From assembly GCA_007118045.1 (NCBI GenBank), contig SKTG01000448.1, forward strand, positions 1-12,856: a stretch of DNA of 12,856 bases, in the 5' to 3' direction. The notes beneath the pieces were generated by a model. The model had not been told where the DNA came from. It worked only from the letters and a program-made list of their open reading frames with translations, and did no database searches. This document shows positions 6,062 to 11,798 of this stretch, in pieces (position 1 is the first letter of the stretch; every line of letters begins with the position of its first letter). The stretch comes from Nitriliruptoraceae bacterium (GTDB lineage: Bacteria > Actinomycetota > Nitriliruptoria > Nitriliruptorales > Nitriliruptoraceae). The position numbers and the translations under genes were made by a program.

Positions 6062-6448
6062 ATGGCCCGGGTCGGCATGCCACGCAAGTTCGTGTTCGTC
6101 TGCATCAACGAACGCCCCGAGGAGCACCCTCGCCCCTCGTGCATCCGCCGGGGCTCGGCCGCGCTGTTCGAGCAGCTGCGGGAGGAGACCGGCCGGCAGG
6201 GTCTGGTCGACGTCAAGATCGTGGCCTCCGGCTGCCTCGAACCGTGCATGGTGGGACCGACGATCTACGTGGCGCCCGACGACATCTGGTACGGGGGCGT
6301 GACCGTGGACGACGTGCCCCAGCTGGTGGACCAGCACCTCGCGAACGACGAGCCGGTCGAGTTCCTGCGGATCGGTCGCCCCGAGTTCGAGCTGTCACCC
6401 CTGGCCGGGCGCAGCGACCTCCCACCGGGTGAGATCCCACCCGCCTGA
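6062..6448 (+). CDS. Thioredoxin-like [2Fe-2S] ferredoxin
   Basis: A 128-residue protein with the fold of the stand-alone (2Fe-2S) ferredoxins related to the NuoE subunit and the Aquifex-type ferredoxin. Four cysteines lie in the right places: FVCINERP (Cys14), RPSCIRRG (Cys27), and ASGCLEPCMVGPTIYV (Cys58 and Cys62). The closing VAPDDIWYGGVTVDDVPQLVDQHL stretch (70-93) is characteristic. The protein ends in a Pro-rich 30-residue tail. It would be a soluble electron carrier; its partner is not evident. The ATG at 6062 has GAGGAG 7 nt upstream and a TACGGT -10 box at 6022. A GC-rich hairpin follows the stop. Hpd, a non-haem iron enzyme, is next but 240 bp away behind its own possible promoter. 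Confidence 0.85.
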   Translation: MARVGMPRKFVFVCINERPEEHPRPSCIRRGSAALFEQLREETGRQGLVDVKIVASGCLEPCMVGPTIYVAPDDIWYGGVTVDDVPQLVDQHLANDEPVEFLRIGRPEFELSPLAGRSDLPPGEIPPA

Positions 6449-6449
6449 C

Positions 6450-6466
6450 CCGGCCGGGCTGGCCGG
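6450..6466 (+). terminator. Possible terminator after the [2Fe-2S] ferredoxin gene
   Basis: A CCGGCC-GGGCT-GGCCGG hairpin (6-bp perfect stem, 5-nt loop) starts 2 nt after the stop codon. There is no U-tract, which is common in high-G+C actinobacteria. Such stems are frequent by chance at this base composition. Confidence 0.3.
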
Positions 6467-6519
6467 ACCCGGGCGACGAGCGCGCCGGGCCGCACCGACC
6501 GCTCGTTGCCGCGCGTTGC

Positions 6520-6530
6520 GTGACGGTCAC
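6520..6530. promoter_or_regulatory. Palindrome upstream of hpd, possible operator
   Basis: GTGACGGTCAC is a perfect 5-bp inverted repeat around one base. It lies just after two CGTTGC direct repeats (6504 and 6514) and 45 bp before a TACCCT -10-like hexamer at 6575-6580. It could bind a dimeric regulator of the hpd gene at 6691. No factor can be named. Confidence 0.2.
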
Positions 6531-6574
6531 GTCCCTCCGACGGCACCGCCCGGAACGGCGACGAGCGCCAGCCG

Positions 6575-6580
6575 TACCCT
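6575..6580 (+). promoter_or_regulatory. Possible -10 box of the hpd gene
   Basis: TACCCT fits the TANNNT pattern, preceded by AGCCG as in some other cases here. It would give a leader of about 105 nt before the ATG at 6691. It is weaker than the other promoter calls because of that distance. Confidence 0.25.
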
Positions 6581-6690
6581 GACGGCCCACCCGGCCACGC
6601 CGCGGTGGCCCGCGGTCCCCTCGACCGTCCGCCCGCCCGGTGGTCCACCGGGGTTCCGCGCTCCCCGTGCCGCTCGACCCGGAAGCTGCC

Positions 6691-7785
6691 ATGCCACCGA
6701 CGGACCTGCCTCTGACCGGCTACGACGCCGTGGAGTTCTGGGTCGGCAACGCCAAGCAGGCCGCGCACTACTACCGCTCGGCGTTCGGCTTCCGACCCGT
6801 GGCCTACGCCGGTCCGGAGACCGGGGTCCGCGACCGGGTCTCGTACGTGCTGGAGCAGCGGGCGATCCGCTTCGTGTTCACCGCGGCGCTCGGACCCGAC
6901 CACCCCGTCGCCGACCACCACCGGCGCCACGGGGACGGCGTCCGCGACGTCGCCTTCCGGGTCCCCGACGCCGAGGAGGCGTTCGCGCTGGCGACCGAGC
7001 GCGGGGCCGCCGTCCACCGTGAGCCCGAGGTCCTCGCCGACGAGCACGGCAAGCTGGTCGTGGCGGCCATCTCGGTCTACGGCGACACGATCCACTCGTT
7101 CGTGCAGCGCGACGAGTACTCCGGCCCGTACCGGCCCGGGTACGTGGCGCTCGAGCAGGAGCCGGTCACGGGCGACGCCGGCCTCGAGCTGGTCGATCAC
7201 GTCGTCGCCAACGTCGAGTTGGGCGAGATGGACCGCTGGTCGCGCTTCTACGAGGACATCCTGGGCTTCTCCCAGCTGCGCCACTTCGACGACGAGGCCA
7301 TCTCGACCGACTACACCGCCCTGATGAGCAAGGTGCTCTGGGACGACGAGGGCCGCATCAAGCTGCCGATCAACGAGCCGGCAGCCGGCCGGAAGCGGTC
7401 CCAGATCGACGAGTACCTGGAGGCGTACGGCGGTCCGGGCGTCCAGCACCTCGCGCTGGCGACCGACGACATCGTGAGCACCGTCGCGGAGCTGCGCGAC
7501 CGCGGTGTCGGCTTCCTCGAGGTCCCCGAGCAGTACTACGCGGAGGCGCGCGAACGGGTCGGCCAGGTCGACGAGCGTTGGGAGGACATCGAGCGGCTCG
7601 GCATCCTCGTCGACCGTGACGACGAGGGCTACCTGCTCCAGCTGTTCACCGAACCCGTGCAGGACCGGCCCACGCTGTTCTTCGAGATCATCCAACGGCA
7701 CGGCTCCCGCGGCTTCGGGGTGGGCAACTTCAAGGCGCTGTTCGAGGCCATCGAGCGGGCGCAGGCCGAACGGGGCAACCTCTGA
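6691..7785 (+). CDS. hpd: 4-hydroxyphenylpyruvate dioxygenase
   Basis: A 364-residue enzyme of normal family length that converts 4-hydroxyphenylpyruvate to homogentisate in tyrosine catabolism, using non-haem Fe(II) and O2. Two vicinal-oxygen-chelate halves are visible. The N-terminal, non-metal half runs from GYDAVEFWVGNAKQAAHYYR to about residue 150. The catalytic half starts at LELVDHVVANV. The iron ligands are His170 (LVDHVV), His253 (GVQHLALAT) and Glu332 (LFFEIIQRHG). The C-terminal gate helix GFGVGNFKALFEAIERAQ (residues 341-358) and ITP-like substrate residues (LPINEPA, QIDEYLE) are present, so the enzyme looks intact. The ATG has only a weak GGAAG upstream. No homogentisate dioxygenase or other tyrosine-pathway gene is in the window. 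Confidence 0.95.
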   Translation: MPPTDLPLTGYDAVEFWVGNAKQAAHYYRSAFGFRPVAYAGPETGVRDRVSYVLEQRAIRFVFTAALGPDHPVADHHRRHGDGVRDVAFRVPDAEEAFALATERGAAVHREPEVLADEHGKLVVAAISVYGDTIHSFVQRDEYSGPYRPGYVALEQEPVTGDAGLELVDHVVANVELGEMDRWSRFYEDILGFSQLRHFDDEAISTDYTALMSKVLWDDEGRIKLPINEPAAGRKRSQIDEYLEAYGGPGVQHLALATDDIVSTVAELRDRGVGFLEVPEQYYAEARERVGQVDERWEDIERLGILVDRDDEGYLLQLFTEPVQDRPTLFFEIIQRHGSRGFGVGNFKALFEAIERAQAERGNL

Positions 7786-7825
7786 GCCGTCCGGGCGCGA
7801 ACCACGTCGACGACGAGGTGGCGCC

Positions 7826-8209
7826 GTGGCGATGATCGCGATCCGGCTCCTGGCCGCGTTCGGCCTGGGTGCCATGGCCGCCGCGATCCCGGGAGCGTTC
7901 ACCCTCTCGCCGCTGGCCGCGGACGGGGCGGCGATGCTCGAGCTCGCCTGGGGCCGGGTGACGCTGATCGACATCTACCTCGTCTTCGCGTTCGGTTGGC
8001 TCTGGATCGCGTGGCGCGAACGGTCCGTCGCGCGTGCGGCGCTGTGGGCGCTCGCGACCGCCGTCACCGGGGCCCTCGCCCTGTTCGCGTACCTGCTCGG
8101 CGCCTCGCTCAGGGCCGGCACGACCACGGAGCTCGTGCTCGGGTCCCGGCGCCGCCTCCCGAGCCAGGAGGGTGAGCCCGAGCACCGGCGCGACGGCACG
8201 GCTGGCTAG
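7826..8209 (+). CDS. Small three-helix membrane protein (resembles DUF1475/DUF2834 proteins)
   Basis: A 127-residue hydrophobic protein. Three membrane helices can be seen: residues about 4-24 (IAIRLLAAFGLGAMAAAIPG), 46-64 (VTLIDIYLVFAFGWLWIAW) and 71-93 (AALWALATAVTGALALFAYLL). A charged, Arg/Glu-rich cytoplasmic-looking tail follows. The polar helix-2 motif LIDIY followed by WIAWRE resembles small unknown-function families such as DUF1475/DUF2834, but I recognise this from memory only. The GTG at 7826 follows GAGGTG with a 5-nt spacer, and a second ATG lies two codons later at 7832. It starts 40 bp after hpd, so the two may be cotranscribed. Its stop codon overlaps a -10-like TAGGGT that faces the next gene. 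The function is not known. Confidence 0.7.
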   Translation: MAMIAIRLLAAFGLGAMAAAIPGAFTLSPLAADGAAMLELAWGRVTLIDIYLVFAFGWLWIAWRERSVARAALWALATAVTGALALFAYLLGASLRAGTTTELVLGSRRRLPSQEGEPEHRRDGTAG

Positions 8210-8212
8210 GGT
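8207..8212 (+). promoter_or_regulatory. Possible -10 box of the dCMP deaminase gene, overlapping the preceding stop codon
   Basis: TAGGGT fits the TANNNT pattern; its TAG is the stop codon of the membrane-protein gene. A start near 8219 would give a leader of 34 nt to the GTG at 8253 or 52 nt to the ATG at 8271. Confidence 0.3.
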
Positions 8213-8270
8213 CTCGCCCCGACGGGTCGTCCACGGCGGTTGGGTCTTGACGGTGCACGAGCGCGGGTCG

Positions 8271-8756
8271 ATGGGCGAGGACGGGCGAGCCTCCTGGGAC
8301 GAGTACTTCCTGCAGCTCGCGCGGACCACCGCGACCCGGGCGACCTGCGCCCGGCGCAAGCACGGTGCCGTGATCGTGAAGGACCGACGCATCGTGTCCA
8401 CGGGGTACAACGGCGGCCCCAGCGGCTACCCCCACTGCGAGGACGGCGCCTGCCCGCGCGCCGGCTCCGACGCGCCGCAGGGCCACGCCTACGAGCGCTG
8501 CATCGCGATCCACGCGGAAGCCAACGCGCTGCTGTTCTCCTCACCCGAGCAGCGCGACGGCGCCGGTCTCTACTGCACCGGCGCGCCGTGCTTCGGTTGC
8601 GCGAAGCTGCTGGCCAACAGCGGGGTCGCCGAGGTCGTGGCCGACGGGGGCCGGTACGAGGGCTGGGACGAGGTCCGCGACTTCCTGCGCGCCTGCGGGG
8701 TGCGCGTGCGCGTGCTCGACGGCACGGCCGGCATGCCGAGCCTGCCCCTGACCTGA
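8271..8756 (+). CDS. dCMP deaminase (ComEB type)
   Basis: A 161-residue zinc deaminase that makes dUMP from dCMP for thymidylate synthesis. The catalytic motif is IHAEANALLF (His81, Glu83) and the zinc cysteines are in GAPCFGCAKLL (Cys107, Cys110). The extra HCEDGACPR segment (55-63) after GYNGGPSGY is typical of dCMP deaminases and separates them from tRNA or guanine deaminases. The opening SWDEYFLQLARTTATRATCARRKHGAVIV is also family-typical. I chose the ATG at 8271. An in-frame GTG at 8253 would add six residues, and neither has a strong ribosome site. The downstream 11-bp stem hairpin at 8776 would serve as its terminator. Nothing else of pyrimidine metabolism is adjacent. Confidence 0.9.
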   Translation: MGEDGRASWDEYFLQLARTTATRATCARRKHGAVIVKDRRIVSTGYNGGPSGYPHCEDGACPRAGSDAPQGHAYERCIAIHAEANALLFSSPEQRDGAGLYCTGAPCFGCAKLLANSGVAEVVADGGRYEGWDEVRDFLRACGVRVRVLDGTAGMPSLPLT

Positions 8757-8775
8757 CCGACGACGGCACACGAAG

Positions 8776-8805
8776 CGTCCCCCCGGTGGGAGAGCCGGGG
8801 GGACG
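8776..8805. terminator. Strong hairpin after dCMP deaminase (also first unit of the hairpin array)
   Basis: A perfect 11-bp stem CGTCCCCCCGG / CCGGGGGGACG (8776-8786 / 8795-8805) with the 8-nt loop TGGGAGAG lies 20 nt after the dCMP deaminase stop. Neither side has a long T-run. It can terminate the deaminase mRNA on +, and could also end a transcript coming from the right on -. Its loop carries the same word as the following hairpins, so it probably belongs to the array too. Confidence 0.5.
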
Positions 8806-9060
8806 TCGTGCGCTCGGGACGGAGCCCGCTGGAGCGGATGGGGAGAGCATCCGTCGTCTGCGGTGGGAGCCACAGTTGGGAGAGAGCAGGGCGTCCGTGT
8901 GGTCCCGAGCGGGGCGCGCGACCTCTTGGGAGAGAGGTGGTCACGCGCAGGTATCGAGTTGTACGACGCTGTGGCGGGTGGTGGATGGGAGACTCCACCG
9001 GAGACCCGAGGAACCAGCGTCTCGAGGTCCGGAGCGGTACCGGGAAGTGGACTGCTCCGG
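8776..9060. ncRNA. Array of hairpins with a repeated TGGGAG / CTCTCCCA apical loop; candidate structured small RNA
   Basis: This 285-bp stretch has no convincing gene and holds six copies of (T)GGGAG(AG). Hairpins: 8776-8805 (11-bp stem, loop TGGGAGAG); 8835-8853 (CGGATG/CATCCG, loop GGGAGAG); 8858-8875 (weaker, one mismatch, loop TGGGAG); 8921-8938 (ACCTCT/AGAGGT, loop TGGGAG); 8980-8999 (GGTGGA/TCCACC, loop TGGGAGAC, with an outer CGGGT/ACCCG stem to 9008); 9029-9060 (about 12 bp with one bulge and one G-U, loop GGGAAGT). One more TGGGAGAG at 8877-8884 is not in a clear hairpin. Stems differ while loops stay constant. Read on -, loops are CUCUCCCA, able to pair with Shine-Dalgarno sequences as C-rich-loop 6C or UCCC sRNAs do. 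Read on +, they are GGA loops as in CsrB/RsmZ. The strand is unresolved; a -10-like TAACGT at 9082-9077 favours -. Confidence 0.5.
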
Positions 9061-9071
9061 TTGGCCTGATA

Positions 9072-9086
9072 GTGGTACGTTACCAC
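9072..9086. promoter_or_regulatory. Perfect inverted repeat overlapping candidate divergent -10 boxes
   Basis: GTGGTA-CGT-TACCAC is a perfect 6-bp inverted repeat ending one base before the GTG at 9087. It contains TACGTT on + (9076-9081), which would make the MocR mRNA leaderless at GTG 9087. It also contains TAACGT on - (9082-9077), the same hexamer seen on - at 2763, pointing into the hairpin array. A dimeric regulator bound here would block both. MocR proteins often control the region just before their own gene, so self-regulation is a reasonable guess. Confidence 0.4.
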
Positions 9087-10634
9087 GTGCTCGTCGCCGG
9101 GCCAACCCGCGGAACCCCACTGTTTGGATCGCTATTGGACCAGCCAATCCGGGAAAGTGGTCCTCACCTCGCGGGCCTGCTCGCCCCGTCGCTGGAGGGT
9201 GACGGTCCGCTCTACCGGCAGCTGTCCGACGGTCTCAAGCGCGCCATCGACCGCGGCGAGGTGCCCCTCGGCACGGTCCTGCCACCGGAGCGTGCGCTCG
9301 CACGCTCGCTGTCGGTCAGCCGGGCGACGGTGGTCGCCGCCTACGACCGCCTGAAGGCCGAGGGCTGGCTGACCAGCCGCCAGGGGTCGGGCACGTGGGT
9401 GCGGACCTCGTCGAGCGACGAGCACGAGGGCGTCGACGCGGTGGCCACGGCCCGGCTGTTCCTCTCCGACGACGGGCTCGACCAGAAGAGCGGCCCCGGC
9501 GAGGCGGTCGACGACGACGAGGCCATCGACCTCTCGGTCGCGGCGCTGACCGGTTCCCCCACCGTCAACCAGATCCTCGGCTCGCTCACGGTCGAGGACG
9601 TCGCGTCCCTGACCTCGCACCACGGCTACCTGCCCCACGGTCTGCGCCTGCTGCGCGAGGCCGTCACCCGCCGCTTCGAGGAGAGCGGGCTGCCCACGAC
9701 CGAGGACCACATCGTCATCACCACGGGCGCGCACCAGGCCATCTCGCTGATCGCCCGCCAGACCCTGCAGCCCGGCGACAGCGTGCTGGTCGAGTCGCCG
9801 ACGTTCCCCGGCGCGCTCGACGTCTTCCGCCGCTTCGGGGCGCGGGTCGTCCCCCTCCCCGTCGACGAGCACGGGGTACGCGTGGACGTGCTGACCGACC
9901 TGATGGCGCGCACGGAGGTGAAGCTGCTCTACGTGACACCGACGTTCCACAACCCGACCGGCGCGGTGCTGCCCCTCGAACGGCGCGAACGGATCGGCGA
10001 GCTGGCCCTCGATTCGGGCACGGCCGTGCTCGAGGACCTGACCATGGCCGACGTCGATCTCGACGGTGGGCCCGTGCCCCCGCCCCTCGCGGCCGTGGCG
10101 CCCGGCGCCGCCGTGCACACGATCGGCTCCACCGCCAAGCTCTACTGGGCGGGGCTGCGGGTGGGCTGGGTCCGCTCGCCCGACGACTGGGCCGCCCGCA
10201 TGCTCGCGACCAAGACCGTCGCCGACCTCGGCACCCCGCTCATCAGCCAGCTGCTGGCCGTCCGGCTCCTGGAGAACCGCGCCCGGGTGGTGGCCGAGCG
10301 CCGGGCCGAGCTCGCCCCACGACGCGACCTCGTGTGCGCCCTGCTCGAACGGGACCTGCCGGAGTGGACCTGGAACCGACCGCGCGGCGGGCTGTCGGTG
10401 TGGGCGACCCTGCCCCGCGGCAACGCGGACGAGTTCGCCGAGGTGGCCGCGCGCCACGGCGTGGCGGTCGTTCCCGGACCGTCGCTGTCGGTGGACGAGG
10501 GCAACCGACGGTCGTTGCGCATCGTGTTCGCCCGTCCGGAGCCGGTGCTCGCCGAGGGGATGCGGCGGTTGGTCAGCGCCTGGGAGAGCTACGGGCCCAC
10601 GACCGACCGACCTTCGGCCCGGCTGCTGGTGTAG
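9087..10634 (+). CDS. MocR/PdxR-family regulator (GntR wHTH fused to aminotransferase-like domain)
   Basis: About 515 residues in two domains. Residues 41-105 are a GntR-type winged helix: GPLYRQLSDGLKRAIDRGEV, the hallmark LPPERALARSLSVSRATVVA, then the wing SRQGSGTW. An acidic linker follows. From about residue 150 comes a fold-type-I aminotransferase-like domain with ITTGAHQAISLIAR, FHNPTGAV (the PLP-binding Asn-Pro), a DLTMADVD strand and GSTAKLYWAGLRVGW, in which Lys351 is the PLP-binding lysine. Such proteins use PLP or an adduct as effector and control genes of vitamin B6, GABA or amino-acid metabolism. The start is uncertain: GTG 9087 fits a leaderless promoter, GTG 9072 and TTG 9135 are alternatives. 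No obvious target gene is adjacent apart from the hairpin array and its own promoter. Confidence 0.85.
   Translation: MLVAGPTRGTPLFGSLLDQPIRESGPHLAGLLAPSLEGDGPLYRQLSDGLKRAIDRGEVPLGTVLPPERALARSLSVSRATVVAAYDRLKAEGWLTSRQGSGTWVRTSSSDEHEGVDAVATARLFLSDDGLDQKSGPGEAVDDDEAIDLSVAALTGSPTVNQILGSLTVEDVASLTSHHGYLPHGLRLLREAVTRRFEESGLPTTEDHIVITTGAHQAISLIARQTLQPGDSVLVESPTFPGALDVFRRFGARVVPLPVDEHGVRVDVLTDLMARTEVKLLYVTPTFHNPTGAVLPLERRERIGELALDSGTAVLEDLTMADVDLDGGPVPPPLAAVAPGAAVHTIGSTAKLYWAGLRVGWVRSPDDWAARMLATKTVADLGTPLISQLLAVRLLENRARVVAERRAELAPRRDLVCALLERDLPEWTWNRPRGGLSVWATLPRGNADEFAEVAARHGVAVVPGPSLSVDEGNRRSLRIVFARPEPVLAEGMRRLVSAWESYGPTTDRPSARLLV
9134..9163. promoter_or_regulatory. Nested inverted repeats at the MocR 5' end, possible operator
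   Basis: ATTGG-ACCAG-CCAAT (9134-9148) is an inverted repeat, and GGACCA (9137-9142) is matched by TGGTCC at 9158-9163. Words such as TGGACCA/TGGTCC occur in MocR-type operators as I recall. If translation begins at GTG 9087 these lie inside codons; if it begins later they lie in the leader. Low confidence. Confidence 0.2.
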
Positions 10635-10652
10635 AGGTCCGGGTCCACCGCC

Positions 10653-10658
10653 TAGGCT
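10653..10658 (+). promoter_or_regulatory. Putative -10 box of the crotonase-fold gene
   Basis: TAGGCT followed by CGGCGC, identical over 12 bases to the sequence before the aminopeptidase gene. A start near 10665 gives a leader of about 25 nt holding the GAGGGG ribosome site. Confidence 0.45.
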
Positions 10659-10689
10659 CGGCGCCACGCGACGAACGAGGGGCACGTTG

Positions 10690-11412
10690 GTGGATGCGGC
10701 GACCGGGACGCGGGAGGTCGGCGAGGCGGTGACGTCGCGAGTGGCCGACGGTGTCCTCACCGTGACCCTCGACGACGGGGACAAGAACGTGCTCACCCCC
10801 GAGCGGTTCGAGGCCCTCGTCGCCGCGCTGGACGAGCCCGCGGCCACGGCGATCGTGCTCACCGGCCGACCCGGGATCCTGACCGCCGGTCTCGACGTGA
10901 AGTGGATGGCCGCCAACGGGCGCGAGGGCGTGCACCGCCTGCTGGTGCGCTTCGGCGAGTGCCTCATGGGCTGGTGGACCGACCCCCGACCCACCGTCTG
11001 CGCCGCACCCGGGCACGCCATCGCGGCCGGCAGCATGTTGGCGATGGCCTGCGATCACGCCGTCGCGGCCCCGGAGGGCTACTGGGGGCTGACCGAGACC
11101 CGCATCGACTTCGAGATCCCCGAGTTCGGGCTGGCCCTCGCCCGAGCGAACCTGCGGCGGGACCGGCTCGAGGATCTGCTGCTCCCGGGCGAGCGCGTCG
11201 AGGCGGCGACCGCCGTCGACTGCGGGTTCGCCGACGTGCTCGTCCCCGCCGACGAGGTCCTGGGCGCGGCCACGACGCGAGCCCGGGAGCTGGCCGAGCT
11301 GCCGGCCCGCGCCTACGCCGGCACCAAGCAGCGCCTCCGAGGCCGCGACGCACGGGCCGTCCTCGACGGTCTGCACGACGACGTCGCCGCCCTGACCGCA
11401 CACCTGCCCTGA
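10690..11412 (+). CDS. Enoyl-CoA hydratase/isomerase-family (crotonase-fold) protein
   Basis: A 240-residue single-domain crotonase-fold protein, slightly shorter than the usual 255-265. The oxyanion-hole segments are present: GILTAGLDVKWM (residues 62-73) and PGHAIAAGSMLAMACDHAVAA (107-127). The segment where hydratases carry the two catalytic glutamates reads YWGLTETRIDFEIPEFGLA. It offers one Glu (136) in about the place of Glu144 of rat hydratase, but I see no match for the second Glu and its GAGG-TQ context. It may therefore be an isomerase, a thioesterase-like member or another CoA-ester enzyme and not a hydratase. The GTG at 10690 has GAGGGG with a 7-nt spacer; TTG 10687 is one codon earlier. 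It has its own TAGGCT promoter. CoA-ester substrate unknown. Confidence 0.8.
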   Translation: MDAATGTREVGEAVTSRVADGVLTVTLDDGDKNVLTPERFEALVAALDEPAATAIVLTGRPGILTAGLDVKWMAANGREGVHRLLVRFGECLMGWWTDPRPTVCAAPGHAIAAGSMLAMACDHAVAAPEGYWGLTETRIDFEIPEFGLALARANLRRDRLEDLLLPGERVEAATAVDCGFADVLVPADEVLGAATTRARELAELPARAYAGTKQRLRGRDARAVLDGLHDDVAALTAHLP

Positions 11413-11516
11413 CCGCACCCCGAGGACCGGTCCCGCTTGCCGTCCGCGAGCACCGCCCCCACACACCACACCGGCGCGAGCCACCGGCCCCGCGCCCCCG
11501 ACCACGACGAGGAACC

Positions 11517-11774
11517 ATGGGCATCCTGGTGAGCAAGCTGGCAGCCGCCGGCGCCGCAGCCGGAGCAGCCGTCGCCGCCCGCCGCGCGGTGGAGCTCGGC
11601 TGGACGAGGATCCGCGGCGAGGACCCGCCGACGGCGGCCGACGTGAGCGACGACCGGGACCTGCGCGACCTGCTGCTGTGGTCGGCGGTGTTGGCGGCGA
11701 GCGTGATGGTGGCCCGCCGCTTCGCGGCGAACAAGGCCGAGCAGCTGCTGGGCGGCGGCGAGGACGACGACTGA
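11517..11774 (+). CDS. DUF4235 small membrane protein
   Basis: An 85-residue protein matching the actinobacterial DUF4235 family pattern. It starts MGILVSKLAAAGAAAGAAVAARRAVELGW with a first membrane helix, followed by a short loop TRIRGEDPPTAADVSDDRDLRD with the family's typical W-x7-DPP element. A second helix, LLLWSAVLAASVMVARRFA, and an acidic tail GGGEDDD complete it. The family has no known biochemical role; members are predicted inner-membrane proteins. The ATG follows GAGGA by 4 nt. It is 104 bp after the crotonase gene, with no promoter-like motif between, so it may be cotranscribed. It is convergent with the methyltransferase gene, whose 3' end contains hairpins that could stop both transcripts. 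Confidence 0.8.
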   Translation: MGILVSKLAAAGAAAGAAVAARRAVELGWTRIRGEDPPTAADVSDDRDLRDLLLWSAVLAASVMVARRFAANKAEQLLGGGEDDD

Positions 11775-11798
11775 CCGATCTGGGCCGGCTGCGCCGCC

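Noticed and set aside
6265..7974. 569-codon open frame on the - strand
   Set aside because: It is antisense to hpd, whose iron ligands and length are intact; the antisense translation has no domain pattern.
8776..9060. CRISPR array or REP/BIME repeat cluster
   Set aside because: Units are unevenly spaced (13-59 bp) and only a 6-8 base loop word is shared; there are no 25-40 bp direct repeats, and the stems are not conserved.
8808..9086. N-terminal extension of the MocR protein back to an ATG at 8808
   Set aside because: The upstream codons pass through the hairpin array and have no protein-like content; the winged-helix domain begins only after 9200.
8757..9086. Riboswitch leader of the MocR gene
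   Set aside because: Considered because the structure lies directly upstream. No known riboswitch core is recognisable, the likely MocR promoter lies after the array, and the repeated identical loops fit a multi-site RNA better than one ligand pocket.
9132..11036. 634-codon open frame on the - strand
   Set aside because: It lies antisense to the MocR and crotonase genes, and its translation is low-complexity Arg/Gly/His-rich without motifs. Long antisense frames are normal at this G+C content.
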